Source: Aquatica leii
Lineage: Eukaryota; Arthropoda; Insecta; Coleoptera; Lampyridae
NCBI GenBank assembly: GCA_035610365.1
Contig: CM069435.1
Span: forward strand, 20,759,123 to 20,823,122
DNA: 64,000 nucleotides
Direction of reading: 5' to 3'
Shown: positions 34,900-46,930 of the stretch, in pieces
Position numbering within the stretch: position 1 is the stretch's first letter
Layout of the letters: every line of letters starts with the position of its first letter
The notes under the pieces: generated by a model
Seen by the model: only the letters and a program-made list of their open reading frames with translations
The model's database searches: none
Told to the model about the DNA's origin: nothing
Translations under genes and position numbers: made by a program

Positions 34900-35925
34900 T
34901 CGGGCAGCACGTAAATATTAAAACGAGGATTTTCGTCGTTCCAAGGGGTCACAACTTTGATTGGCCATTACACGGGAAAAGTTGTTGATGTCATTATAAA
35001 AGGTTCCTTCTGTAAACAGTGCGAGTACTGGAAACATAAAATGAATACCGCGGAATATGAAGAATGGAAAGTATTCCATGCAGAAAAATGCAGGTGGACG
35101 GAGCAGTAGAGATGTTCAAAAGATCAGAACAATTGCACGGCGTTAAATATTTTTTATAGATAGGCGATGGTGACAGTGCAACTTTGTCGAATCACAACAA
35201 CCTTATGACGAAAGTTGTATAACTACACACGGACACGTACAGAAAAGAATGGGAACGCGACTCCGTAAATTGAAGAAAGAGACGAAAAGAATCGGTGGAA
35301 GAAGCAAACTTACAGCAAAGTTGATTGATGAGCTAAGTGTTTTTTACGCATTAGCAATTCAAAGAAACAAAAATTCAGCTGAGGACATGAAGCGAGCAAC
35401 CTGGGCAACACTGCTACATAAATCGTCGACTAAGGAGAATCTACAGCACGATAACTGCAGAAAGCAATAGTGTTAAACAAACTGCATGACATTGGCAATT
35501 ACTCCAATATACGAAAATCTAACTAACAATTTAACAATTTGTTAGCGCGTTGCTTAGGAGGATTTACCCAAAATAACAACGAAAGCTTCAACTCTCTCAT
35601 ATGGTCGTTTGCTCCAAAGCGGGTATTTAGTGGGGCAAAGACAGTTGAAATCGCATCCTACATTGCAACAAGAATTTTTAATAAAGGTTACTTGAGCATA
35701 CTTCAAATCATGCACATCGTGAATTTGGTAATTAGACCAAGTGCCGTTCCAATGTGGGAAGTCGTGGACTATAAGCGAATTTCAATCGGTGAGGATTGAA
35801 CATTTGAGGTCTCAAAAGAAGGCCGGCTTCAGCGAAAAACAACGCGATTAGCACTTGAATAAGTTTTGCATGAGGAAGAAGGTCCATTGTACAAGACAGG
35901 AATGACGGATTAACCGTAAGACGTG
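34900..35925 (+). pseudogene. Mutator-like transposase remnant
   Basis: In order: KRGFSSFQGVTTLIGHYTGK, VVDVIIKGSFCKQCEYWKHK, DGAVEMFKRSEQLHGVKY, GDGDSATLS, HVQKRMGTRLRKLKKETK, GGRSKLTAKLIDELSVFYA, IQRNKNSAEDMKRATWATL, LARCLGGFTQNNNESFNSLI, WSFAPKRVFSGAKTVEIASY and EEGPLYKTGMTD. This is the C-terminal half of the Mutator-like transposase type that is multi-copy in arthropods. CxxCEYW is a likely zinc site. Broken by several stops and frameshifts. It lies within the Tc1 terminal repeats, so it was inserted into, or captured by, that element. Confidence 0.75.
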
Positions 35926-36424
35926 AAAATTGATTAATTTCACATGAAAAACAAATACTCATACTTTAAACGCGGTTTTCTCAAAACAATGTTTTTCAAA
36001 ACGGTGTACACGATATCTTCGTCTGTGATTGCTGAATCGACTCTAAACACATGGTACACATGTTAAGAGGAACACAAGAATAGGCGTGACGAACGATTTT
36101 GTTAGTGCGTTTTCTGGTACAATGTGTAATAATTATAATAATACCTATTTTTGCTCTGAAAATTCCGAAAAAATTTAGGATTTTTTTCCTCGTAGCCTAG
36201 AAAGAAAAATAAAAAAAAGTTCCGTCACGCTGTAGCTAATAATATATAGTTAATAAGGATATATTTTGGTCTTGTTTTAGGCGAACCATATTTCCGAAAT
36301 CATGTTCACCGATCGGTCGCGCACAAAAAACATCAGCCGACGCGAAGAAGAATGATGTGTAAATGTTTTAATATTTTTTGATGATTTTTATACTCTTTCC
36401 TTAAGATATACATAAAAACTTTTT

Positions 36425-36885
36425 TTGTGCTGCCAACATTGTAAACGTCAATATTCGTTCGTTAGTGTAGTTACGTAATGAACGAAAAAAGCTCTAGGGT
36501 GACAAAATGAAAACTAGGAAACCACATAAAAGTAAGTGTTCAAAGTCAATTAATATATTAGAATGAGTATGCGACAGGTGGAAAAATCATTTTAAAAATC
36601 TTGAAATTCAGTTAAAATTGAAGAAAAACGATGTTAAAGTTAATGTCAAATCTGACAGATTTAGTAATAAATGTAGTACCAACATATTATATTTCTGTTG
36701 ATTTTTTTTTATTTTTTCAAAAAAGAATGTAATTTTATGAAAGGCAACACCAAAAATAATGTACATTACTCTCGTCGAAAGAATCATAGCATAACTCACT
36801 CACATGCAACGCTCGGCCGTGCGGCCTCGCGTCGCATTAACGTTCGTTATGCTATTTCTTACTTTCGACTCTTGTTACGTAAACT
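36425..36885 (-). repeat. Repeat R, copy 1, with GC-rich palindrome
   Basis: Read on the minus strand, it opens acgtaacaagagtcgaaagt, runs through an imperfect palindrome (aaatagcataacgaacgtta ... gagttatgctatgattcttt) around a GC-rich centre with gcgaggccgc, and ends gttggcagcacaaaaaa. Two more copies lie at 46135 and 46640. No coding. Possibly a MITE or the end of a larger transposon. Confidence 0.7.
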
Positions 36886-37224
36886 ACTATTAAAGAAATT
36901 AATAACATTGCATTTGTAGTTTTTCCAAAATAAATTTCTATAAACTAATTTCTTTAGACGCCGATTACAGTAGGATAACCCCTAAAGATTTTGTTCTTTT
37001 GTTTTTAAACTTTAATCATCACTTTATTTCCTAAAAATTTCAATATAATCGTTCAACAACTTCTAGGTGTTGCAATTTTTCTGGTCAGATTTACGCTATT
37101 CTATACCTGTATATACCATACTCAATATATTATACAAAAATCACTGGCATTATTATATTTATTTGTTAAAACCAATTGTGAATTTTGAGAAATCATTAAT
37201 GCGAAACCTAAAATCTATATTCAG

Positions 37225-37335
37225 AGTGTAATCAATTGTACAGCTGGTCAATCTCTGGGAAGTCCGTGTAATTTTTTGAATCTTCGTGAAAGTCCGTGTA
37301 ATTTTGTGAATCTCTTGTAATTTGGTGTACAAAAT
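37225..37335 (+). repeat. Subterminal short repeats, right
   Basis: Two or three copies of agtccgtgtaattttttgaa-type words (gaagtccgtgtaatttt, gaaagtccgtgtaatttt, tcttgtaatttggtg), echoing the left-end words of the large nested unit. Confidence 0.5.
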
Positions 37336-37374
37336 TTTGTTTGCGGTTTATCCCTCGATATCAGCTGAATGAAA

Positions 37375-37645
37375 AAACAACCATTAAAACAAATAATAGC
37401 AAAATATTACTCCCCTTTAAGTCGAGTGCGGAAAAAGATTTTCAGAGGCCGATTACAATTGGCGCCTAACGGAAAGACGTTTCCCGAATTTAGTGACAGC
37501 TACTGCAAATAAACCGCGTCCAACAAAAAGATGTGCAAGAACTAAAAGAAGCGATCAGAACCTAGATATATGTGTCTTGTGTGCACTTTGTATAGTACCG
37601 TGTTTCAAAGAATCAAAAAAGGATCTTACGTCTTCTTAGAATTAG
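37375..37645 (+). pseudogene. piggyBac transposase, cysteine-rich C terminus
   Basis: Reads RLTERRFPNLVTATANKPRP, TKRCARTKRSDQNLD and ICVLCALCIVPCFKESKKDL. This is the terminal cysteine-rich (RING/PHD-like) domain that ends piggyBac transposases after a conserved R-x-Fp motif. It is the downstream piece of the gene that begins at about 28150, separated by roughly 7.8 kb of later insertions. Confidence 0.7.
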
Positions 37646-40600
37646 AATTTATATTTATTTTTGATAGTCACCTTTACAACAATCACTTATTTACATTTTT
37701 CAAAATTTTATTTTAGTTTATTGCATTCATTGAAAAAAGATTGTTTTTCTTTTGTAAAATATATTTTTGCATGAGTTGTGTATTTCTACGTTTACTTTAA
37801 ATTTAAGTACAGAAGTAAACTTATGCTAAAGCCTTTTTCTGTTCAATCTAATCTGTTTGTCTAATTTTTCTTATATGAATTTAAAAGAAAGCTTAGTTAC
37901 GGTTAAAAATGTTTAAAAAAATTTAATTTGGAACTTCTAATGCTAGATCCGTGGCTAACTTCACACCGGTTACCCTTTGTTATAGCAAGTAATTGCGCCA
38001 AACATCAAAACAAGACGCAAAAATATTAGTATCATCTCCTTATAGTTCATATATTATCATAAAATTGATTTTGCATTACTTCTAGTTCTTATTTCGCGTA
38101 CGTCTAATAATATGGATAACAATCTATTAAAACTTGATGTTTTTGGAGAATATACATTAATAACATCACAATCACATTTGAGAAACAAAAGGCATCAAGC
38201 AAATACATGTTAAAGCCTGTTTCGGTTCATTTTGAATCTAATTTGTTTGTCTAATACTTCTTATACGATTTAAAATTTACAGTTAAGAATGTTAAAAAAA
38301 AGCTTTCGCCGTAATACTGAATTTATGAGAAACGTACAGAAGAGTAAAACTTAATGTCACAGTTTTAGTATACAAAAATAATTAGGAAACAAGTTTAAAA
38401 GTTTTTTCATTCAATTGTTTTTTAGCAGTGGTAAAATCTAAATCCTAAATCCAAAATCATTTGACGAATGAATGCAAAACTAGTGAATAGCAACAGAAGG
38501 GCAATGTTCATGTACTTCATCCTGCTATCATTTCTATTTTTTATATAAATTAATTTTTTTCATATATTTTTCAAATACAATTTACCTACAATTTTAGATT
38601 AAAGCTATTTTTAGATAAATATGTTTTTTTTTAATAATTTAAGATACAAAATTAGTAAGGCCTCACTTTTAAACATTAATATTTTAATGTTTAATTTTGC
38701 AAAAATTTATAAAAACCAAAAAATGAGAAACAAAATCTAAAAATAACAAACATAACAAAACGTATACCGTTTAGTGCGTAATTGTGTGTTCCATACGAAA
38801 CAAATAATAATTGTAATGAACATAAAAACTATGTTAATAAAAATGAAAAATTATAGATATTTGAAGTTTCGTATACCTAAGGAACATCAGTATTTTACTC
38901 TCACAATTTATAAAACGAGATCATTTCGCATGCAAAACACAGAATTCAATACCGATTTTCAAATATATCACCCTAACTTCAATGCATCTTAACGTGTGTG
39001 CGTTGAAATGCATTCGTGAACGAAAATAATTCATTTGATAACTTTTTGTTGAACTACGTGCACGAAAGATGTTAATTAATTCATAAAAACTAAACTGAAA
39101 GTCTACAACATTTAAACGTATAATTCGATGTTTTACAAACCATTTTTGTTCAAAATAAAACTAAAAAAGAGTAATTCTGTCACAATGTAACCGGCGGTTT
39201 TGGTGTCACAAAATACTATCAGAACTAAAAGAGAAAACGACAAGTTACACGTTCAAAATCGAGAAGAAAATTCCTTTAAAACTTAATCCAATTTAATAAG
39301 AAAATAAAAATTTTTGCAAACCTAAAGATGTTCAGAAGACGTAAGATAAATCAAGCAATCAGAAACAGTAACCGATGTAAAGAGTAGGTACTTTGCAACC
39401 TACCCGACTGGCCTACGTAGTTAACTCCATAGTTAAATCCCCAACTACGTAAAAGAGAGTAAACTAACACAAAACCTCCAGTGTCATTCTTCTTAAAAAA
39501 CGTGTCACAACATTGTTTTTACGTAGAAGCTTCGCGACCTTATGCGATATATCATCTAAGAATTAGGTCAAATTTTTTGAATAAAGATTAACGGAACGCA
39601 AAATCCAAATTGGTTATTGTGCGTAGCTCCAAAGTAGTCCGTTTTCAACATTGATACAAGAAAACCCTAACAAAATAAGGTTGAACAAGACTTACTATTG
39701 GCCTACGCCGTCGGTAGAAGCGAAAGAGGTACACTGTTCTATTGCATGCCACGTAATTAAATTTTTCTATTACGCCTATGCTTTGAACAACGCGTAGTAA
39801 TCATTTCAACTACTACGAACATCACCGATGTAATTTATAACCAAATTTACCGCCAAACCGATAATCATGACCGTCGCCATTAATTTTCTAATTTGTTCAA
39901 AGGATTTCAGTGTTAAGTAGAAGTGAACACAAAAGTTCGAGTATTTGCAATAAATGTCAATTTTTGTTATAATTTATGAAGAAAAAACACTTAATTGGAA
40001 AAATAATTCATAAGATGGATGCTAAATATTAAATATTTAAATTTACGAAAATAAAGAAAAGATACATTTTTAAAAACAAGTGCGTTATTACAAAAACTTT
40101 CTTCCCTTCGTAAAGTTGGAGAAACAGCAAGGAGAAAAGATCCTGATTCTCTTATTTAACTTTTATAATTTCTGTAGTTTTGTTTTCATATATTTTTTTA
40201 TTTTAATAAAAGCAAATTTATAACTTTTTATCTTAAAAATATTTGCCAAAAAATTGAATCAAAGTGCACATGCAACAATGAATACTCTTAGAAGCATACA
40301 TTGTTACAATGGCCAGAACTGTTGTTGTCCTATAATAAATTTTCTAAAGAATATTTTTCATAATTACAAAATGTTCAAGACCCCAATGAATGTCTGGGAC
40401 CTAGTTGACATCCCAAAATAGCACTTATTAATAAATGTGCAAGAATAAACAAAAAAAAATGTAACACTGTTCTCTATCGTAAGTCACCTTTTCCGTTTTT
40501 CCCTGAATTTATGTGGCCATAATTCATTTAGTCGTTGTGATTCAATAGGTGTCTTCAGACTGCCACTTAAATGTACAGAAATGTTCGTAGCATCTTCTGC

Positions 40601-40948
40601 CTACCGGCATAATTACACAATTATACAATTCAAAATTGGTGTAACTGTGAGTTCATGTCAAAAACCGTCGCAAACCGTACGTTTTCAAATTCAAATTATT
40701 GCTACCATAAATAAGTTTTCTTAAACAATTCAGTGTACATTTTGTATCACGTTTTTAGTAATAACGGCTTCAGCTTGTTTCAGTTATACATTTTGTAATG
40801 TTAGTTATGTATGCACTATTTATTATTTTGTAGTATTGTCACATTACCAAGCAGGACCAAAACGCACCTGCACCAGTATAAAAATATTCAGAGCTCTCAC
40901 CCGGATGCCACTCGTTTAAACTGATTGTTCAAGTACAACGGATAAAAT
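37646..40948. other. AT-rich non-coding stretch
   Basis: No gene supported. The right end of piggyBac should lie near its start, but I could not identify a TTAA-flanked terminal repeat. Confidence 0.5.
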
Positions 40949-42116
40949 TGTTACGGTACAACGTAAACTCTGCACTCGGCCGAAGTGCGATCGATTACCT
41001 GCAATTTCAACAACTACAAAAAAAGAAAGGGCAGCTCAGACTTTCGGAGAGTAAGAAGTGAATAAAGTAACTAATAGAATTGTCTTTAATGTGCTAAAAC
41101 AAAAAAAAGTACTCCGGGTGTTGGTTTCCACCTGACAACACTAAAAAGCAACAAATAGGACACAACTAAATTAAAAAGAAGTGCAATTATTTCAACGACA
41201 ACGTATAAAAAAAGGAATATAAACCCAACAATTTCAATTTCAGACACATTAAACTATCCAGGTATGCAACGCCCTGTAGGAGAAGGTAATTACAGTAGCA
41301 CAGTTAAAACAAACTCATTAAATTAAGTTAAACAATAGAATGTTAACAAATATGATAAACAGCACAAACTGATTGTGACAGCATGCGTATACGTGGCCGT
41401 CGCACATACGATCGACACTAAAATTTTTACATACAGAAAAAAGTACTTGCATCTTTAATTGCTGCTAGCGCTAGTAGCGATAACCATCCACTAAAAACTG
41501 GAATGAAGTAATACGTATACCATCGTAGTATCACAAAAAGGTTACGTAAGTTACATTCGAATATTACAACACACTGTGCGCTAAACTTCTAATTGGATAC
41601 GATATTTAAATTAAATCTGTAAGCCAGACAAGTATGTTGCTAAATCTTCATGATATTTCATCGACAAAATATATTAAGAATTCGTCTTCTCCATTTACTA
41701 GATGATAATAACTAACATGTTTGAATTTAATAAGCAACTATGATTACAAGAGCTCTTGTATTTAGTAGCTATCGACCATTAAAAAAGTAGTTCCTGAATG
41801 TATTAATTAGGTGACGGTAATAAAATGTGCATGAACAAAAAAAATTCAACGCAAAATAGAAATGCCCGGTTTACCTTAGCGATTCTTTCACATTCAACTA
41901 TTAAAATTTTATTTGATTTACACCATATGCAAAATATGTTCACAGATTCTTAAAACAAGTTTTACTGAGTATTTCAGTAGCACGTGCAAAATTTTCAGTT
42001 TGACAGTCAAAATGCATATGCGTAGACGCTAACGGAGATAAAAGAGAGAAAAATCCAATATTGGCAACGAAGCAAAATTTATCGAAAGCGAGAAGCCATA
42101 ACAAACTTTTTTAACA
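40949..42116 (-). repeat. Complete solo LTR, TGTTA...GTAACA family (copy E)
   Basis: On the minus strand it begins tgttaaaaaagtttgttatg and ends ttgtaccgtaaca. Both sides carry aaaat (40944-40948 and 42117-42121), a 5-bp TSD. TG...CA ends, 1168 bp, an aataaa region and a TSD of 5 bp mark it as a solo LTR. It matches the copy at 54899-55644 in the opposite strand at both ends (gcttctcgctt...; ctgtgctac, ggtgttg blocks). No internal region remains. Confidence 0.75.
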
Positions 42117-42668
42117 AAATAAAATACTGAGTTGTTCAAACCTCAAGGTAGCCCCACATATTTATACTTTTTCTGATATATTAAATAACCTAACAGAAAA
42201 ACGTTTTCCAAAAATGAACCGTGTCAATGTTGAAATCAAAGTTGCCAACATTTTGCTATTGTCGGTTGCCTTTTATGTATCTTCCAGCCAAATCTTATTA
42301 TAAAGAATAAGTAGAACCTCAAAAACCTTAATTTGAAAATCTTAAATACATCAGAAAAGTTTCAAAACTTCCTCAGTCATTTGTTCTCTACTTTAATTTC
42401 TATACGTAAAGGCTGAAGAATTCGTTACAGATACAACAAAATACAAAGTCATGGCTAAAACGAATGTTCCGAAAAGTGATCCTAGAATGCTATCAGACCC
42501 GTGTGTATGCGCGTGTTTTTGAAATCTTGTAACTTCGAACAGATCACCGACGTCGTCATTCTAACGCAATCCCGATTAGAGTTTCTTTAAAAGTAATAAT
42601 CACAAGTAGTTTTTGTATGTGATCTTTAGAACCGCTTTTCCTGTCAAAGTTGCACCAAAAAACAGTTA

Positions 42669-43310
42669 TGTTAAAAACTTTTTGATATAATTTTCGTAAT
42701 GTATGAATTTTGTCCAGAGGTGTAAATGTCATTTTTACGAATGGAAGAGTTCTGATTTTTACTTCCGTTTCTGAAGTTGAGGAAGACAACACGTGAACTA
42801 ATGCTATGCTCAGTGAGTTCTATATTTCAAGTGTCGTAGATAATCCTGGTTGTTAGTGGCTAAATCAACTTCGATTTGTATGTGCTATCTGTGAAACTTT
42901 CGCTGGCCGAGTTGGATTACCTCCACGTGTCTGCCCCTTTGGAATTGGCTAAGTGTTCCCCCAAGTTTCTCTCGTTCGAGTCGATAAATTATAAATTGGA
43001 ACCTGTACTGATGCAAGCATTAAACACAAACACAAGTTTTAAGGGCTAATTTTGGGTCAAGTTGGTAGGATATTTGTGAGATAGATAATTAATCTCGAAG
43101 ACTCAGTGGCACACCTGCAATGTCATTTGACGCATTTTGTTTATATTGTTGTTATACTTGTGTTGTTCAATTTGTTTACTTACAGTGTATGTCAGATATA
43201 AACGAGTCTCTGTATTTTATATTTCTCCCGTTTTGGAGCTCTTTTAATTACATTATAATCGGTACATCAAAGATCAAGCTGCCGCCTACTATAGGTTACA
43301 ATTGTTTCTA
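42669..43310 (+). repeat. LTR-like repeat, same family (copy C)
   Basis: Starts tgttaaaaactttttgat and shares with copies A and B: gaattttgtcc, acttccgtttctgaagttga, gtctgcccctttggaatt, aatctcgaagactcagt, cacacctgcaatgtcatt and cttttaattacattataatc. The right end is worn. Confidence 0.55.
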
Positions 43311-46134
43311 TTGTAAACGTCCAAAACGTCACGAGGAAATGTCCGCACGTTATATTAGCCAAGTCAAAGAGAAGATATGGTATACTTTTGTATGCTGGGG
43401 TACCTAAATGTTGACGTTCGATCATCAGATCAACGTCAAGTGCTCTTTACTATTTTCTTTGCATTGTCAAATCATGATAAATTCGCAGTTGGAGCCATAC
43501 AATCAGACGAAAGTTCTACACAGTACCAACACATCACGTCCCGCTTCACTTTCGACATGATAACCAAAATCGAAATTACAAGAGAATATTCATGCGACAG
43601 ACAAATAACCCCATTCGGACAAGGCAGTTCGTTTCTACAACTATGACTTGGGACGACCTTATAACCGAATCTCGCGAATTCAAAGTGATATTACACATAA
43701 TTGACGTTTTACAAAAGAAAAATATCTTTCCACAGCTACAGCAATTTATCAGAAGATGCAAGAGCTGTAAACTGTTATATATTCAAACTCAATATGCATA
43801 AAAGCCAGATTTGCGAGCAAATATTTTAAAACAGTTTTTTATCTAATAGGGTCACGTCAGTTTTTTTAAATACTTTAAACATCTACCATATCTCGTGTTA
43901 AAATCCATAAACAATAAAAACCACAAACGAAATGTGATGGCGGTGCCATCTCGTAGCATAAAGTTACTATCATTTTACACCGTATAGCGGTGTTACACGT
44001 TGTTTTAGACTGCGGTTTATTCAAAACAAATTAGGATACCGCGTGTATAAAATCAACTTACGTTATACACTGCTATGCTATGATGAACTTTCAATGTACA
44101 GAGCGTTGCTCTCAATATTATAAATGATCCATTTCATCACTAGTGACGATACTATTTCTCAATATCACGTATCATTTCGTGCTATACATTTTGAATAAAT
44201 CATCAACAGGTGAACTATCACTTGCCTTACAGATTGAGATCAAAAAGATTTTTTAACTTTCAAGCCATCACAAAATTTGACGTAGTGCTAACTAAAACCG
44301 ATAAACAAATTCTGTAGAAGCAAGTAATTCTTAAGACGGAAAAATATACCCTCTTCTTAAGCACAATCGTAAAATAAAGTAAGCTTATAAAGAATAGTAA
44401 AATACCACTTTTGAATTATAAATACAAGCGTATATTTAGTAAAATCCATTAATTTAATCTCCATCTTTATCTAAAAATGAATCAATAATGCTTGAAAATT
44501 GCTTTTAACAAGTTCACTAAACCTATATAAAATAAGCATCTACATAACAGAATAATTAAGAAACGACAACGCAATATTGAAAAACAAAACGATAAACTAC
44601 ACAAAGCAATCAGTTGAAGAAATTCCCATTGTCCAAGGGGATTTCTAACTATACTATCATTTCATAGTTTTCATTTCCCATTCGAGAAGAAAAGTAGACA
44701 TTCGTTATAGAAAAAAGGTTTTCACATCAGACATGTTTGAAGCAAAGCATTGGAAGTAATAAAATAGATCCCTAGTTTACCATTATACGTTGCCGCTGGG
44801 GTTTTGCATATCAATTAATTTCGCTTTCTCCCCCTAATGTTCTAAATTCTTTTAAAAAACTAGTTGTAGTAAATGAAGCAAATATTATCGATTTTGCGAT
44901 TTGCCATTAATTGCGTATTAATAATTTTACATTTACGTAGCGCAATTTAGAGAACATACTCCAAGGATTTGGATTTTGAAATTCATATTTAAAATATAAA
45001 GCACTAAAGAAAGAAGGAGGAAAACTGTGTTTATACAATCCCCATCCCCAACATATACAACGACATTCCTTTATTCTTGTAAGATCTACCACGAGGTTGG
45101 GGTGACTAAAAGGGAAGGTAGGTAACCGTAGGTTAGCGTACCTCTGGGACCGCTCGTAAAACACATCCCGTGACAAACTGCCCGGTCTGTACGCGCAAGA
45201 CGACAATGTCCTTGTTTCTTTTATCAAACCTTCCTTTTTTTACACAAAAAAAGAGTTGCATTTGTATTATGAAACCGAGCAAATGAAAATTGAAAAACAA
45301 TTTTCATATACTATTATCGTACGGAAAGATTTGAATTGAATCCTTTGAATGATTCGCAAAATAAAAAACCCTGTGCGTAGATTTGTATATGCATGGATTA
45401 CCCGGAAAACGTCATTAGGATGCTCGTTCCCTAAAAACTTCAAAAGAAAATAATACTAACAGGAACCCCATTTGCGAATAAGCGGAGTTCCTGAATTTCG
45501 CTTTAAATCCAGAGATTGTTAATTTGAAAATGCATGCCGCTTCTACTTTTTAAGGAATCCTTAATTTCTAAAAGGGGATTTTAACTGAATTTTTATACAA
45601 TAGAATGTAGTTTGTATTCGAAAGTTTATTCTCTTTTAGATTATTCATAATTTAAATTTTCTTTAATCAACTTACTTTATTTGAAGTTGAAATACAAAGA
45701 ACTTTTTTTATACGGCAAAAAGAATATCTTCCCCCCTCGACATAATTAATACCTAATCAATCTTCTTTTGTGTATGTACGGCATTTTCACGGCAATTACT
45801 ACCACGTCAGATATTCCTTTAATTTTCTTTATGTAGAGTAATTTTTATTCGAGTTACGATAAATAATAAATGTTTCAAACAATTTACGTCTTCAGCGTTA
45901 ATACTAAAAGCGTAAAATAATTTCCTTTTTCTTTTACTCTAATTGACAAGAAAACTCAAACATAATGCATTTTGTTTGTAACTAAATGATGCATTCAAAT
46001 TGGGGGACCACTGCACTGGTAAGATCAAATAAGTAGGCAGTTAAATAGCAATAAATATAAGAATTTTGTTAAATAATTATTTGTTATGTCACTGCATCAT
46101 TGTTTTACATATGTTTTTCGGAGTCCGAATATAA
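43311..46134. other. Mostly non-coding stretch
   Basis: Short frames around 43377-43801 show no domain. A 31-base block at about 43938-43968 is the reverse complement of the one-sided extension of the ribozyme element at 19120-19150. Around 44990-45200 the sequence is GC-richer, with a 106-residue minus-strand frame I do not recognise. Confidence 0.4.
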
Positions 46135-46632
46135 TTTTTGTAACAAGCGTTAAAAGTGAAGCATAGCATAACGAACGTTAATGCGGGGTGAGGCCGCAGA
46201 TCGAGCGCCGCCTGAAAGTAAGTAAAGCTATGAGACTTCCGACGAGAGTAACACACATTATTTTTAGTCCTGCCCTTTGTGACACTTTCTATAAAATTTA
46301 AAAAAGAACCACATTGAAAATATCATAAATAAAATGTTTGATAATACATTTATAACTAACTAAACCTGTTAAGTTCAAAATCGAATCTTTTATGTAGTGT
46401 CTCTTAAATATATACTACTCTAAAATTTGAATTTATAATTTTTTTTAAGTGTTTTTCTTTTAATTCAAATAAATCAGATCTTTTAAGCGGATATTCTACA
46501 AGCCACACACACTTCAACTTAAATAATAATTGAAGTCGATTTATTACTTTGCCACTCTAGATTTTTTCGCCATTACTTAGCTACACTAACAAACGAATAT
46601 TGATGTTTGCGATAAGGGCAGCACAAAATAGT
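46135..46632 (+). repeat. Repeat R, copy 2
   Basis: Starts gtaacaagcgttaaaagtga, has the palindrome (gcatagcataacgaacgtta ... gctatgagacttccgacgag) around gaggccgc, then ataatacatttataac, tttgccactctagatttttt and actaacaaacgaatattgat, and ends gggcagcacaaaatag. Same order as copy 1 reversed. Confidence 0.7.
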
Positions 46633-46930
46633 AATTTATGTAACAATCGTCGAAAGTGAAGCATAGCATAACAAACGGTAATGCGGCGAAAAATAGCAGG
46701 CCGAGCGCTGCATGAGATTGATTTATGTTATGAGACGAAAGTAACATTGAAAACAACATAAATATAATGTTGGTAGTACATTTACTAACTAACTACTTGA
46801 CTTGAAAAAGATTTTATGTATATTTCAATGTATCACTTTGCCGCTCTAAAGCTTTTTTTTTCGTCATAACGTAACGACATTAACACAGCACAAAAAATGA
46901 TTTTACACGAAACGGTTGGGAAAGTATGAC
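46633..46930 (+). repeat. Repeat R, copy 3, in tandem with copy 2
   Basis: Follows copy 2 directly: gtaacaatcgtcgaaagtga, gcatagcataacaaacggta, gccgagcgctgcatgagatt, ttatgagacgaaagtaac, atgttggtagtacattta, cactttgccgctctaaagc, and ends cacagcacaaaa. Its second part is shorter than in copy 2. Confidence 0.65.

Larger units (their letters stand above)
33480..37088 (+). mobile_element. Tc1-like transposon with about 90-bp terminal inverted repeats
   Basis: The left end ctgacttcctgaaaaattgc, then attgaaatttttaggaaa and atgatgattaaa, matches the right end read in reverse (ctgaccagaaaaattgcaac, attgaaatttttaggaaat, gtgatgattaaa). The element contains a Tc1 transposase (33723-34701). At 3.6 kb it is twice the usual length because Mutator-like transposase remains and repeat R sit in its right half. 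The expected TA duplication is present on the left and altered on the right. Confidence 0.8.
29552..37360. mobile_element. Large unclassified DNA-transposon-like unit nested in piggyBac
   Basis: Inferred from three things. piggyBac coding is interrupted exactly here. agccgagggacaaaccg (29553-29569) is an imperfect inverted match to cggtttatccctcgat (37344-37359). Both ends carry reiterated short words: gtgaaatc(t/c)gtg forms at 29577-29725 and gtgtaattttttgaatc forms at 37225-37335, which look like subterminal repeats. It holds remains of an unfamiliar multi-part protein gene (30084-33420). A Tc1 element fills its right half. No TSD was found, so the ends are approximate. Confidence 0.45.

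Noticed and set aside
43377-43801. Two overlapping plus-strand frames of 89 and 69 residues
   Set aside because: Possible remains of some element, but no family pattern could be named.
44907-45227. 106-residue minus-strand frame in GC-richer DNA
   Set aside because: No domain, no codon pattern I trust, no splice signals to extend it.
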